Assembly: GCA_007115705.1 (NCBI GenBank)
Contig: QXEO01000464.1
Coordinates: forward strand, 9,552,719-9,616,718
Direction of reading: 5' to 3'
Source: Dactylis glomerata
Lineage: Eukaryota; Streptophyta; Magnoliopsida; Poales; Poaceae
Length of the DNA: 64,000 bases
In this document: positions 1-11,800 of the stretch, one piece after another
How the letters are laid out: the number at the start of each line of letters is the position of its first letter
Numbering within the stretch: position 1 is the first letter of the stretch
The notes under the pieces: model-generated
Told to the model about the DNA's origin: nothing
The model's database searches: none
What the model saw: only the letters and a program-made list of their open reading frames with translations
Made by a program: the position numbers and the translations under genes

Positions 1-1753
1 TGTCCCTTACCTTGGGCGCCGCAACAAAGCTTCTCAACAATATGATGGTAAATTACTCTGAATGGCACACCGAGAGAGCTCCACAAGGTAAGAAGGTGAA
101 TTCTGTTGAGGAAACCTCTTCCTTGAGTGATAAGATTGATGTTATAATGCTTATGCTTTCTAATGATAGGACTCATGTTGATCCTAATAATGTTCCTTTA
201 GCCTTTTTGGTTGCTCAAGAAGAGCATGTTGATGTAAACTTCATTAGAAATAATAATTTCAACAACAATGCTTATAGGAACAATTTTGCTAGCAACAATT
301 ATAGGCCGTTTCCTTCTAATGGTGATAATAGCTATCTTGGTAGACCTAAAATGCCTAGTGAAGAAAGGATTTTAGAACTTGAAAAGGCTACCAAGAATTT
401 TATGCAGGTGCAATATGAGCAGAACATGGCTTTCACCAAGACTATGGAGGAGCAATCAGCTCTGTTGAGGACTATTAGTCATCAACTTGAAAATTTAAAC
501 AAGGCTATTCCTAAGTTGCAAGCTAAGGTTTCTAAAGCTAAAACCAATATTTCATCTTTGTCTAATGCGCAATCTTCTTTGATTAACAGAATGTCCGCTA
601 AGCCTGATCCTTTTGCCACTGCTAATGCTATCCAAGTTAGAATTGATGAAAATGTTAGGATGCTAGCAGAATTTCATGCTAGGTGGGAAAGAGAAGATGA
701 GATGGCTAGAAAGATGAAGGTATTTACCATTACTACCTCTAATGATGTTTCTCCTAATGCTAGCAATCCTCTTACTTTGATTGGTGTAGAGAAAACTCCT
801 ACTCCTTGTGTTAAAAAACCTAAAATAGCTAAAACTTTTTCTAAAAAGAGTGCTGAAATTTTTCGGAGTGTAGGAGATGATAGCTCTATTTCCTTTAATG
901 ATTTTGATGTTGATGGCTGCAATATATCTGAAGTTATTTTGTTCTTGCAAAAGCTTGCTTTGACTCCTAATGCTAGTTCTTTAAATGTTGCTTTTACTAA
1001 GCATATTACCAATGCTCTTATGAAAATTAGGGATGAAAAGTTGAAGCAAAAAGCTTCCATTCCCAAGAAGTTAGAAGATGGTTGGGAACCCATCATTGAT
1101 ATGCATGTTAATGGTTTTGATTGCCATGCTTTATGTGATCTAGGTGCTAGTATTTCTATCATGCCTAGAAGTTAGGATTAAATGTTGCTAGTTCTTTAAA
1201 TGTTGCTTTTACTAAGCATATTACCAATGCTCTTATGAAAATTAGGGATGAAAAGTTGAAGCAAAAAGCTTCCATTCCCAAGAAGTTAGAAGATGGTTGG
1301 GAACCCATCATTGATATGCATGTTAATGGTTTTGATTGCCATGCTTTATGTGATCTAGGTGCTAGTATTTCTATCATGCCTAGAAAAATTTATGACATGC
1401 TTGATTTACCACCGCTTGAAAAGTGTTATTATGATGTTCCTATTGCTGATGTTGCTAAGAAGAAACCTTTGGTAAGGATTAATGATGTTCTTATTATGGT
1501 TAACAATAACCTTGTTCCCGTTGATTTTCTTGTCATGGATGTTGAATGCAATGCTTCATGTCCTATTATTTTGGGAAGACCTTTTATTCGAACTGTAGGT
1601 GCCATCATTGATATGAGGGAAGGCACCATCAAATATCAATTCCCACTCAAGAAAGGTATGGAACACTTTCCTAGAAATAGAAAGAAATTACTTTTTGACT
1701 CTATTCTTAGAGCAAATTATGAGCTTGATGCGTCATCACTTGATATTACTTGA
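1..1753 (+). pseudogene. gag-protease polyprotein, Athila-like, partial and disrupted
   Basis: This is the C-terminal part of gag followed by a retropepsin-like aspartic protease domain. An Asn-rich stretch (NNNFNNNAYRNNF) lies near codon 80, then a helical region, then the protease with the DLGASISIMP active-site motif and the ILGRPF motif typical of gypsy-type proteases. The frame runs from before the window to a TAG at 1173-1175. That stop was created by a 200-bp tandem duplication; the duplicated copy lets a second frame (1235-1753) cover the whole protease to its natural end. Copies at 48424-49125 and 58475-60601 lack the duplication. No reverse transcriptase or integrase follows. Confidence 0.85.
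971..1385 (+). repeat. Tandem 200-bp duplication inside gag-protease
   Basis: Bases 971-1170 recur at 1186-1385 with no difference seen by eye. The copies are separated by 15 bases and their starts are 215 bases apart. The duplication includes the protease active-site region and introduces the premature stop at 1173. Identity suggests a recent event in this copy. Confidence 0.92.
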
Positions 1754-4446
1754 TTCGCACTTTCTGCGCCTAGCTCAAAGGCGTTAAAGAAAAACACTCT
1801 TGGGAGATAACCCAATGTTTTTACTTTCAGTTCCTTTTATTTTATTTGAGTCTTGGAAGTTATTACAACTGTAATAACTTCTCCTTATCCTCTTTATTTC
1901 GTTTTTGTGCCAAGAGAAGCCTCTAATTTGAGTAAGGTAAGATTTGGGGATGTTGCTGTCCTGAAACAGTTTTCGGTGCTGCACCATAAAAATTCGTGAA
2001 AATTCTCCGAATTTCTTTTGGACCTGCGATTTCTTGTGCATATGACCCAGGTTATATCCAAACTTTCATTAGTTGAACACTTTTTTATTTGAGCAACAGA
2101 AAACCCTCTAAAAATTCGATCTTTGTCAGCTGTTCTGTTTTGACAGATTTCTGCCAATATTTGTGTTTGCCGCTTTATCATTTTATTTTTGAGTTCTTTT
2201 GATCACGGAACTTTTGGGGAAGTTGCTACAGTAGTATATGCTTTATATGTGGTGGTTTTGAGTTGAAACCTGAAGCAAAAAGGGTTGATTCATTGTTATG
2301 CTTACACTAATGTTGCTAATAGATTTGTGTTTAGTTTTGTATGAAGGAAGTTTTCAAGTGTAGGGATCGGATAATGATGAGATGAGTTGAAGAATGGACA
2401 AAAGCTCAAGCTTGGGGATGCCCACGCACCTCAAGAAATATCCAAGAGGTACAAGCGTCAAAGCTTGGGGATGCCCCCGAGGCACCACTTCTTCATCGGC
2501 AAAAATCAGGTCACCTTTCAACACACTATATTTTTATTGCTTCATGCATTATGCGTTTTTCTTGGAGCGTCAGTTGTTTTTAGTTTTTAGTTTTGTTTAG
2601 TTTTGTTTGATGCAATAAATGGTTGGACCCCAACAAATTCCTTTTGGAGAAGTTGCCTTGCTTTTCATTTGCCAAGAACACTCCGTTTTTCACTCTTATC
2701 GTTTCAACGAGTGTTCTCTTTTTCTGCTACTGCATTTAGTTTTCGTTTTTCGCCTTGATTTTTATTCAGATCTTGTTATATCTTTGCATCAAGGTGTATT
2801 TTGACCTCTGGTCCATGTTGGTTTTCATCAAAAGAGTTGTTTATAAAAAGTTCGAATGGTGTTGGAAAAAAGAAAAGCTTTATGCAAAAAAGTGGTACAA
2901 GAAGGAGCTTGTGTAGACTGCGGCCTAGGCTTTTGCATGTCGTGCTTGATGTCTTTTTGATAGTATGCTTAGTGGTTTTTCTGTAGCATGACTTATCTCA
3001 AATGACTGAGATTGCTTAATGAGCCTTTGAAAAAATCATGCATTGTTTTAATTATTTGAAAGCATTATTTTGGTTTTCTCCTTTGATGCTTTATTTGGGT
3101 TGACTTGGCGCATGCTCACACATGTTTGACTCATACAAAGTCACCATTGCCTCTATGATCATTTAGTTTTTGACTTTTGATGCCATCTTATGCTTCTTTT
3201 AATGTCGCTTTGTCGTTATGCATGATTATGGCTATTATCGCTCTCTTAGTTGGTCGCTCTCAGTCTTTTGCTAGCCCTTATTTTGTACTGAGTATGAGCT
3301 CTACTCGTGCATCCAACTCCTAAAAACCAAGTTGTTCCAAAAGTGTCCACCATACATACCTATTAGCAATTTGCTATTCCAAAGTACATTTGACTTGCTT
3401 TTATCTATGTTTCAAATTAAACTCTTTTTGGTGTTATGCGAAAATTGGTCAGAATAGCTCTCACAAACCTGATGACACACTTTACTGTTCTCGTTTTAAA
3501 ATTTTGACACTGTGGCTCTCTTATGTTGAGTTGTTATGCTTGCAAGTTGTAAGTTGGAAATTAGCCCAGCCATGCCGTCATGGGGCAAGCTTTCAACATT
3601 GCACTATCTTTCATTTGAGTTGATATCGTGATCTTTTGTTTATGGATACTCGCGATGTGAAATAAGTTGGGAATCTTGCGGGATCATGGAGTTTTTATAT
3701 GTGTTAGGGAAACGCCTGGGCCGCTAATCTAAGCCATGCATCATTCATGGTGGAAATTTACAGCATGCCCATAGTGAACATTCGACGACGCATCTCACAA
3801 TAAAAAGCTATACGAATGGTAAATAAAAGAGATCTCGAGGTGTTCATTGTCTGTTTGTCTAGTCATTTTGATGTGGGCTTGTTCCATGTCATCGAGCAGG
3901 AGGTACCCCGTTGGCGGTTCTCGATGATACACATATATTTACAATGACAAGAGCTTGCTTGGGACTCTAAGTCGAGTAGCATGAGGTTTGGGTATTCGTA
4001 CTTCACGGGACACGAGATTTTCAACTTATGATTTGTCAAGTATATGCAGCATAAGTGTATTCGCATTAACTTTCACCATTCAAGATGCCTATGATGGGGG
4101 CAATGAGAGCTCAAAGCTAGTAACTACCATAATTTTTGAAGGTTTATAAAACTTGCAATCACTGCTTCCCTCTGCGAAGGGCCTTTCTTTTACCTTTTTG
4201 TTGAGTCACCACCTTCTACCTTTATGCACCATCTAAGAGAGCATAGTTGTCATTCTGAGTATAATGTGCATTGTCCCAAAGTTTTCCTTGATTGATTCAT
4301 GATGTTGGTTTCACTTGTTCTCAAATTACTTGTATCTAGTCGCCCTCTTAAACTTGAAGGTGTCCTATGCATTTATGTTTTGCTCTCTCATGAAGGACAA
4401 GCTGAAAACCATTTGTATGTTTTTCCATATGATTTGAACACACGTT
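1754..4446 (+). other. Non-coding 3' spacer of Athila-like copy 1
   Basis: No convincing gene is seen. The stretch is closely matched by 49126-51830 (copy 2) and, in reverse, by roughly 55917-58474 (copy 3), so it is a conserved part of the element. The 14-mer AAGCTTGGGGATGC occurs at 2408-2421 and 2461-2474 and again directly before the 3' LTR (11787-11800). The spacer is cut at 4446 by element A; the target duplication is ACGTT (4442-4446 and 11554-11558). Confidence 0.8.
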
Positions 4447-5341
4447 TGTCGATGGATTTCGTGTCGCAAGAACACGGGGTACCACGCGACGGACCCAAAG
4501 ATTCGAACGCAGGGGGCTGAACGTGTGAGATCTCGGATCGCAGCGAAGCACAGTGACGGAAGCCTCGGGTCGTCGAACGCACAACGCACTGCAGAGAGAG
4601 ACACCGAGCCTTACCCAGGTTCAGGGCCTTCGTGGTGAGGTAAAACCCCTACTTCCTGCCTTCTTGTATTGCAACACGACACCTCACGAGGAGTACAAGG
4701 CCTTGGTTACAGAGCTCTAGCTGGCCAGAGGTTGAAGAACCTGCGTGCCCAGCTAGCAGCCTCCAGAAGATCAGATCCCATCTAAGGGGTGGCCTCCCCT
4801 CCTTTTATAGCGCCAAGGTCCTCCTTCCCCTTATCTTCTTGGGGAAGGGGTTGCCACACACACGGCCAAGGAGGGTGGACAGCTGTAGACTACACTCTTC
4901 TGTAGACATGGTCTTCGTAGAGTAGTGGCGCCGGTCCACAGGAGTGGGTGGAGGAAGCTGACGTCATCCTCTGGCGCCCTGCACCGTACACGCTATTTTT
5001 AGGGGGGTGGCCAACAACCACTGTGCCGCTTTGGGCAGGCACAGCGAAAGTTGGTCTCCTCCCTGTCGGGGGTAGCGTGGGCGGTACGCGGTCTTCTGCC
5101 CGTTATCTTCTTGCTCTGCACGCAAATGTGCCGAGCTGACGTGGGCGCGCTTCCTCTCCTCACCAGCTGGGGCTCGTGAGGAGGTCTTCTGGTCCTTAGC
5201 AGTTTTCGTCGTCGTTCTCCTCACGAGGCGCCTCCTCGTGAGGGTCTTCTCCGCAGCCTGGGTCGCTGATTCTGAAGATGGGCCGATGACATGGCCCAGG
5301 AGCAGGTGGACCGGGATACCCCGGTATCCAGAACACCGACA
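4447..5341 (-). repeat. 3' LTR of element A
   Basis: An 895-bp LTR starting TGTCGATGG and ending CACCGACA in plus orientation. It has a TATA-like TTTTATA at 4803-4809 (TATAAAA on the minus strand). It nearly matches 10658-11553. Confidence 0.92.
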
Positions 5342-5358
5342 GTAGCCCCCGGGAGCCC
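5342..5358 (-). other. Polypurine tract of element A
   Basis: On the minus strand this reads as the purine-rich GGCTCCCGGGGGCTAC segment directly upstream of the 3' LTR, where plus-strand DNA synthesis is primed. Its position fixes the element's orientation. Confidence 0.7.
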
Positions 5359-5745
5359 GGCCCACGAACGCGCCCTCTCGAGGGAGCGAAGGGCCGGGGG
5401 CCCCAGAAGCTGCTGGGCCCTCCAACGGCACGCGTCAACCGTGCGGTCAGAGGACCATGTGAAGAAGCGGAGGTCGTGGGCACGTGGCGCCCTTGCAGTT
5501 GGCGAAGCGAGGCGGCGTGGAGATCGTGCGAAGTGGGTGGGGTAACGGGTGTTTTTCGAACCGTCGCGTCAAGGCCGACGCTTCGGAAACCGCGCCCTGG
5601 CCGCCCCCCTTAAAAGCTTGGCAGAGAAGGCTCCTTCCTCTTTCCCACAGCACATCGCCGCCGCCGTCTCCTTCCTGAAGATCTTGTGCATCCAAATCTC
5701 TCTAGCTTCCAATCTTCTCGCCGCACCTCGCCCCCGCCTAGATCC

Positions 5746-8700
5746 ATGGCACTGCGCCGGGCTGTTGGAGCGGCGAGGTCTTCCGTAGCTGTGCCGCGGC
5801 TGGCGGCGCCCCTGCTCGACTCCCGCATCAAGAGCAGCCGCGAGCTCCAGACCGCCCGAGAGATGGTCGGGAGCAGGAACAATGAATGGGGTGCCACCCG
5901 CATCTGGCACGGCCGCGCGCCGCGGGACACTCTGCCCCCAACGGCGCAGCCTTTCTTCCTCTTCTCCGTCTTCGCCGGCCTGCTGCTGCCGTTCTCCCCC
6001 TTCTTCCTGGCGATCCTGGAGACTTACGGGATCCAGGCTATCCACCTGCATCCCAAGTCCGTCACCTTGCTGGCGGTCTTCGCCTACGCCTGCGAGGCCT
6101 GGATCGGCATCAAGCCGTCGGTGGCGTACTTTCGCCACCTCTTCTCCCTCCGGTCCTCTGGGCTGAACCAGAGTTCCGGATGCGTCTCCTTCATCGCCAC
6201 CGCCGGAACGGAGGGCGACTTCATCGACTTGAAGTGGATGAAGAAAGTTGAAGATTTTCGAAGCCGCTGGTTCTTCGTCGACATCCTCAAAGAATCGGAG
6301 CTCTTCCTCGTCACCGGGATCCCTCCCGTCAAGCTCACCACCTGGGCCAGCGAGGCCCTTCCTAAAGAAGCACTGAGGATGCTCCGCCCGCGAATCCGAG
6401 ATCTCCGGGAGGCCAGCGTCACGGGGACCATGGTCGGGGTGGAGTTCGTCACCCGACGCATCGCCCCCCTGCAGGACCACCGCCGGGAGATCTGGAGGCA
6501 CAGGGCTGGGGACGACCTCAGGCTGCACGTCAGCGAGCTCAACGCCGATGCTCGCGAGGACGTAATAAGAGCCTTCTTCTCTTCAGTCGCCATCCCCGCC
6601 ATTCCGCGCAATGCCCTGCCGATCTACAGTCTGGGCGCTCGGGAGACCAGCCGCGTCACGGCGGGGATCCTGAAGTTCAACGCCTGGGGCCCGTTCCTTG
6701 CCAACGGCGTCGTGCCTGGTCCCCTCCCGAGCGCACCAGCGACCAGCTCGGAGCAGGACTCGGCAGCAAGGGGAACGGGGCCCGCGGCCTCTGGAGATGA
6801 CAACGACGACGACGCGGAGTCCGGCGATCAGCTGGTCCGCCGGAGGCGTCCTAAGGGCACTGTGGTGCTCTCAGATTCTTCCGACGACGACTCCTCCTTG
6901 CCGGACCAGCCCACCGGTGGAGACGCCGGCACGTCCTCCTCGCGAGGCCTGGAGGAAGAGGAGCGCCGAGCTCGCCTGGAGGCGGAGCGCCGCTCCAAGT
7001 TTAACGATGAACGCGCCAGCCGGCAGCCCGAGGCCGGGGCCTCCCAAGGGAAGAAACCGGCGGGCGAGTCCTCCGCGCCCCCGCCACCACCTTCCTCCCT
7101 CCCGAGCAAAAGAGGATGGGTGGAGCGGGATGCCTCGTGAGTGTTCCTGCACAAAGACCTTTACCTTTTGCCTTACCTTTCCCCTAACCTCATTCCTCCT
7201 TCTCATCTCCAGGGACGCCGAGGAGAAGAAGGAAGAGAAGAAGAGGAGGAAGAAAAGGAAGACCGGTCAGGCCACGCCGGGCCCTGACCCGGCCACTACA
7301 GCCGCATCGACGACGCCGCCACGCGCCGCCAGAGAAGAAGAGGACCGTGCGTCCGCGGATGCACAGCCTACCTCGGGAGCCACTATGGCTCCCAGCGCGG
7401 CCGAGCCCCCTAGCGCAGGGGGCACACCAGAGACGATGGGGGCAGCTCCTGCTGCCCCCTCTGTAGCCAGCACCACAACCACTCCGGAGGCTCCTCCGGC
7501 AAGAACTGCTGCACCGCCCAGCTCAGGGACAGCCCCCGAGCCCAGCGGCGCGAGGGGGACGACCTCCACCGAACTAGGGCCCTCTAGGGCTACATCGCCT
7601 TCCCTGCCGGAGATACTGGGGAGGCCTGCGAGGATCGCCGCCGAGCCCCACGCCACCGACCCATGGGCGAGGGTGCTCGCGACCGTGACCGGCGCCCTTC
7701 GCGACGAGGTCGTCAGGGCGCATACTGCCGAGGAGGCGCGCATCAACGAGGGCTGGGCCCTCCTGCACCAAGCCACGGAGAGATGTCGTCTCCTTGACCA
7801 GCGCGCCGCCGAGCGCCGCGAGCAGGCGAGGAAGGAGGCAGAGGAGATCCGCGCCAGCACGGCCGAGGAGGCCGAAGAAGCTCTAGCGAACGCCAGGGAG
7901 TCGGCGAGGGGAGTCCTGGCCAGGGTGCACCAAGAGGCCATGAAGATCATCTCCGAGGCGCGCTAGAAGATTCCCCCCACCGTCGAGCCTCCCAACCCAG
8001 CCTTGGCTGGGGAGGAGGCTAAGCGGGCAGCCCAGCACCTCCTGGACGAAGCCAGGACTAACGCCGATGGCCTTCTCGCCAATGCCCAGCAGAGGCTGGA
8101 CGAGGTCGAAGACCGGGAGGCCCTCCTTCATGCTCGCGAGGAGGGCGCTGATTCCCGGGCGGAGAGCCTGAGCTTGCAAGAGGCTGGGCTCACTGTCCGG
8201 GAAGCAGAGGCTTGCGAACGCGAGCGGGGACTTCGCCTCCGAGAGGAGCAGCTCCATGCCCTCGAGGACCGGCTCCACAGGGAGCGAGAGGCCCTCGAGA
8301 GCCGGGAGGCAATGGCCAGCCGATCCAACGACGAGCTGACTCGGCGCCAAGAAGCGCTGAACCAGCGCGAGGCTTCCCTTCAGGCGAAGATGGACCACAT
8401 GCTGAACCAGCGTCGGGTCAACATGGAGCAGGAGTTCGAGCGAAGGCGCGCCGAGTTCACCGAAGCGTGCCGCGCAGACTTCCGCGCCAAGACCGACGAC
8501 GCCCTGGCGATGTACAAGCAGAAGCGCAAGACCCTGGAGCGCCAGGTCCGCGACCTGGAGACCGAGCTGAGGGGGGCGCACGAGGTGCGTCGGGGCGCTG
8601 AGCGCGCCCTTGCCGAAGCCGATGCCACCATCGCTTCGCTCTGGCGCGACGTGCAAAGGCTTGAGGAGGAGAACTTGGCGTCGGTCCTGCAGGGCGTGGA

Positions 8701-9316
8701 GACCTCCAGGGAGCTTCAGGAGGCTAGGGACTCCGAGGAGGAGGTACGCGTGCTGCGAAGGCAGCGGGTGCAGATGTTCCGCGGGTTCTCAGCCTGCATC
8801 ATGACGGCGGCGCATCGCCTGGGCATCCATGGGCTGACCCTGCCCACCGTCCCTGAGGACGACGGGTCGATCTTGCTCTTCTTCAGCCAGCTGGCTGAAG
8901 AGCTAGACGGCGCATCGGCGAGGGTCTTGGAGCTTATCGACGCCGAGTGCCGAGAGCTGCTGGGGCTCGCAGGGACGCGAATCTTCACCAACCTCCAACG
9001 CCTTCGCCCCGACCTCAACCTGGAAGAAGTGCTGCAGAGGCCGCCGCCTCCTCCGCCAGGAACTCCTGATCGCGCAGCGGTGTCCAGGGCAGCGCGCCGG
9101 GACATAGCCCTGCGACGGTTGCAGGCCATCTACGCCCGCCCTGGAGCGCCCGCACCGGAGAGCTCCTCCAGCGGCGACACCTCCGGCTCCGGGGAGTCCG
9201 GCAGCGAGGAAGCTGAGGAGGAAGACGACGGGTCGTCAGAGTCCAGCGGAGACGCGTCCTCAGGCTCCAGCCAAGGCACCGGCGATGGCGAGGGCGACGC
9301 AGCGGTCGCCCAGTAA
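5746..9316 (+). pseudogene. Antisense gene of element A, PF04195-like coiled-coil protein
   Basis: This gene runs opposite to the retrotransposon that carries it. I start at the ATG at 5746, which has good context; an in-frame ATG at 5686 is possible. Exon 1 (5746-7136) and exon 2 (7213-9316) are joined by a 76-bp GT-AG intron that keeps frame. Residues ~60-150 resemble the plant domain 'putative gypsy type transposon' (PF04195), with an LLLPFSPFFLAIL-type hydrophobic stretch and a later CEAWIGIKPS motif. An acidic Ser/Pro-rich linker follows, then a long Arg/Glu/Ala-rich coiled coil (about 7680-8760), and an acidic Ser/Gly tail. One in-frame TAG at 7964-7966 breaks an otherwise open ~1160-codon frame. 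Molecular function is unknown. GC content is far higher than in the flanking Athila sequence. Confidence 0.78.
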
Positions 9317-10162
9317 GCTCCTCCTTGACCTCCTCTAGAAGAACTAAGTTAGCTGCACACTTGGCAGCCGTCAGACATTGCCCTACTGGGCCAGTTTAAG
9401 TTGTAATCGCACTTAAGGCGTCATTCGCCAAATTGTCCTTATTTGCACCCTTGCACATTTTTCCTTGCCTCGTCTTTGTCTGGGGAATGCTCTACGCCGT
9501 TTAGGGGCCAACCTCCGAGTGGGACAACAGCCTAACGCTTAGTATGCAGCTCGTGGTGCAAGGCTAGCGGGCACTGGCGCTCTAGAGGTGACTGTGATGG
9601 CATACATGACTATCTCCCTGCAGTCCCCCAGGCGTCCAAACACAACAAAGGCGATTCCAGGAGAAGAAGCACAAGGCCGCAGACAAGGACAGCAGAAGAC
9701 TTGGAGAAATCTACACGAGTTGTGCGACTCTCGCGCGCTCATGCGCCTTCATTCGAGTGTCGCTCGAGAGGAGAGAGCACCATGGATCGTATGAGGTGAC
9801 TGTACCGGGTCCCTTCCCTAGTCAGAGCTCGATCCGTTCTGGGTTTTGCGGGCCTGCTGTTTTCCGGGCGAAGGCCCCAGCGCGGACACCGTGCTCCGGC
9901 TCTTTCTCGAAAGGCAGCCGAGCGAAAACTCACGTTTGCGTTAAGCCGCAATCAGCTGAAATTGCGAGGCTGGTGGAGCCAAAACTCACGATTCCAGACA
10001 GTTTCTATAGATTAGAAAGGATTAATGGCGAGTGAGGCTTGCCGTTACACTTTGCTCCTTGCGTAGACGAAGAGTTCCGTTTCCTAAGCGGAAGCAAGGG
10101 GGTGAGCCCCCCTGCCCAATCTTCAGGCACCAGGGGACGGGGCCATCGAGGACGGCGCAGGC
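9317..10162. other. Internal spacer of element A
   Basis: I see no supported gene here. It is the 3' flank of the antisense gene and the region downstream of the gag fragment; protease, RT and integrase expected in a full element are absent. Confidence 0.6.
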
Positions 10163-10603
10163 CTACGCGTCCTCTGGCTCAGGTCCCAGGGGTGCGTATC
10201 TGTCGAGGAAGCGCTCGCAGAGGTCCCTCCAGGACGAGATGGATCTTGGTGGTAGCCCGTAGAGCCACCGGCGAGGCTCTCCCTTTGTCGCCATCATGAA
10301 CCATCCGGCCATGACACGCCCGTCACCTCCCGCCGACCGTATGGCGGCCGCGTAATGCTGCAAGAACTCCACGGGACCGGAGGTCCCGTCATAACGCGCA
10401 CCGACCTCCGGCCGGAAGCGAGACGGCCACGTCGCGCGGCGAAGTGGCCCGTCGAGCGCCGCGAAGCCCTCGAAGCCGAGGTCGCCGGGAGCCGGCGCGC
10501 CTTCCCCAATGGCCTCCAGGCCATCAAGGACCTGAAGACGATCTCGACGACGGCTCGCGTAGACAGCGCGAAGGCGAAGACGGCGACGACGATCGTCACT
10601 CAT
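10163..10603 (-). pseudogene. gag-like fragment of element A
   Basis: A 146-residue frame begins just inside the primer-binding site of the 5' LTR, as gag does. It starts MSDDRRRR and has, near the C terminus, a WLYGLPPRSISSWRDL motif, like the retrotransposon gag (PF03732) pattern of a tryptophan-containing helix followed by SIxSWxxL. It stops at RFLDRYAP, before the CCHC knuckle expected in a complete gag. It is probably a truncated remnant; whether such a short form still functions cannot be told. Confidence 0.65.
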
Positions 10604-10637
10604 GTCGAAGCAGATCTTGGAGAAAACACACCACAGC

Positions 10638-10655
10638 CCCCTACCTGGCGCGCCA
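10638..10655 (-). other. Primer-binding site of element A
   Basis: On the minus strand this reads TGGCGCGCCAGGTAGGGG, two bases inside the 5' LTR. It starts with TGG as expected for pairing with a tRNA CCA end. It contains the palindrome GGCGCGCC. Confidence 0.75.
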
Positions 10656-10657
10656 AA

Positions 10658-11553
10658 GGTCGATGGATTTCGTGTCGCAAGAACACGGGGTACCACGCGA
10701 CGGACCCAAAGATTTGAACGTAGGGGGCTGAACGTGTGAGATCTCGGATCGCAGCGAAGCACGGTGACGGAAGCCTCGGGTCGTCGAACGCACAATGCAC
10801 TGCAGAGAGAGACACCGAGCCTTACCCAGGTTCAGGGCCCTCGTGGTGAGGTAAAACCCCTACTTCCTGCCTTCTTGTATTGCAACGCGACACCTCGCGA
10901 GGAGTACAAGGCCTTGGTTACAGAGCTCTAGCTGGCCAGAGGTTGAAGAACCTGCGTGCCCAGCTAGCAGCCTCCAGAAGATCAGATCCCATCTAAGGGG
11001 TGGCCTCCCCTCCTTTTATAGCGCCAAGGTCCTCCTTCCCCTTATCTTCTTGGGGAAGGGGTTGCCACACACACGGCCAAGGAGGGTGGACAGCTGTAGA
11101 CTACACTCTTCTGTAGACATGGTCTTCGTAGAGTAGTGGCGCTGGTCCACAGGAGTGGGTGGAGGAAGCTGACGTCCTCCTCTGGCGCCCTGCACCATCC
11201 ACGCTATTTTTAGGGGGGGTGGCCAACAACCACTGTGCCGCTTTGGGCAGGCACATCGAAAGTTGGTCTCCTCCCTGTCGGGGGTAGCGTGGGCGGTATG
11301 CGGTCTTCTGCCCGTTATCTTCTTGCTCTGCACGCAAACGTGCCGAGCTGACGTGGGCGCGCTTCCTCTCCTCACCAGCTGGGGCTCGTGAGGAGGTCTT
11401 CTGGTCCTTAGCAGTTTTTGTCGTCGTTCTCCTCACGAGGCGCCTCCTCGTGAGGGTCTTCTCCGTAGCCTGGGTCGCTGATTCTGAAGATGGGCCGATG
11501 ATGTGGCCCAGGAGCAGGTGGACCGGGATACCCCGGTATCCAGAACACCGACA
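10658..11553 (-). repeat. 5' LTR of element A
   Basis: An 896-bp LTR matching 4447-5341. Its inner end reads GG where the other copy has TG, so the terminal dinucleotide has changed. The outer end is intact (CGACA) and followed by the target duplication ACGTT. Confidence 0.92.
11014..11020 (-). promoter_or_regulatory. TATA-like box in 5' LTR of element A
   Basis: TTTTATA on the plus strand gives TATAAAA on the element's strand, in the expected LTR promoter position. The same motif is in the other LTR at 4803-4809. Confidence 0.5.
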
Positions 11554-11558
11554 ACGTT

Positions 11559-11800
11559 TGACTTTCATTGTTTCATTTTCATGATCTTTTGTTTGTGTTT
11601 TTTTTCATATTATAACATGGTTTCTAAGTTTCTTCTATCAAGATTATATCTTTCATGCCCATGTTTTAAGTTCTTTTGATCCCAGCGCACAATGCTTACA
11701 TATATGATCAAGATTGTGTAGGTGCATGTCACCTCAAAAATTATTTCTTTTGTTATCACTTACCTACTCGAGGACGAGCAGGAGTTAAGCTTGGGGATGC
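11559..11800 (+). other. 3' end of Athila-like copy 1 interior with polypurine tract
   Basis: The spacer interrupted at 4446 resumes here; it matches 51810-52030 of copy 2. It ends with AAGCTTGGGGATGC (11787-11800) immediately before the LTR, the presumed polypurine tract. Confidence 0.8.

Larger units (their letters stand above)
4447..11553 (-). mobile_element. LTR retrotransposon A, RT-less, with antisense gene
   Basis: This is a complete element of about 7.1 kb with LTRs at 4447-5341 and 10658-11553 and a 5-bp target duplication ACGTT on both sides. Termini are TGTCG...CGACA. The primer-binding site lies next to the right LTR and the polypurine tract next to the left LTR, so the element is read on the minus strand. 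On that strand only a 146-residue gag-like piece is found, with no protease, RT or integrase. Most of the interior is a large GC-rich gene on the opposite (plus) strand. The LTRs differ at about 20 positions plus one indel by eye (~2%), so insertion is fairly recent. Confidence 0.9.

Noticed and set aside
4964..5545. Several 80-155-codon frames within the LTR of element A (also at 10600-11568)
   Set aside because: They lie wholly in LTR sequence, occur in both LTRs and have no coding motif.
5569..6528. Long open frame (319 codons) on the minus strand of element A
   Set aside because: It lies opposite the PF04195-like gene in very GC-rich DNA; composition is biased and no motif is recognisable, so it is a shadow frame.
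7267..8656. Minus-strand open frames of 227 and 257 codons
   Set aside because: These are mirror frames of the coiled-coil coding region with its regular GC-rich codons; low-complexity translation.
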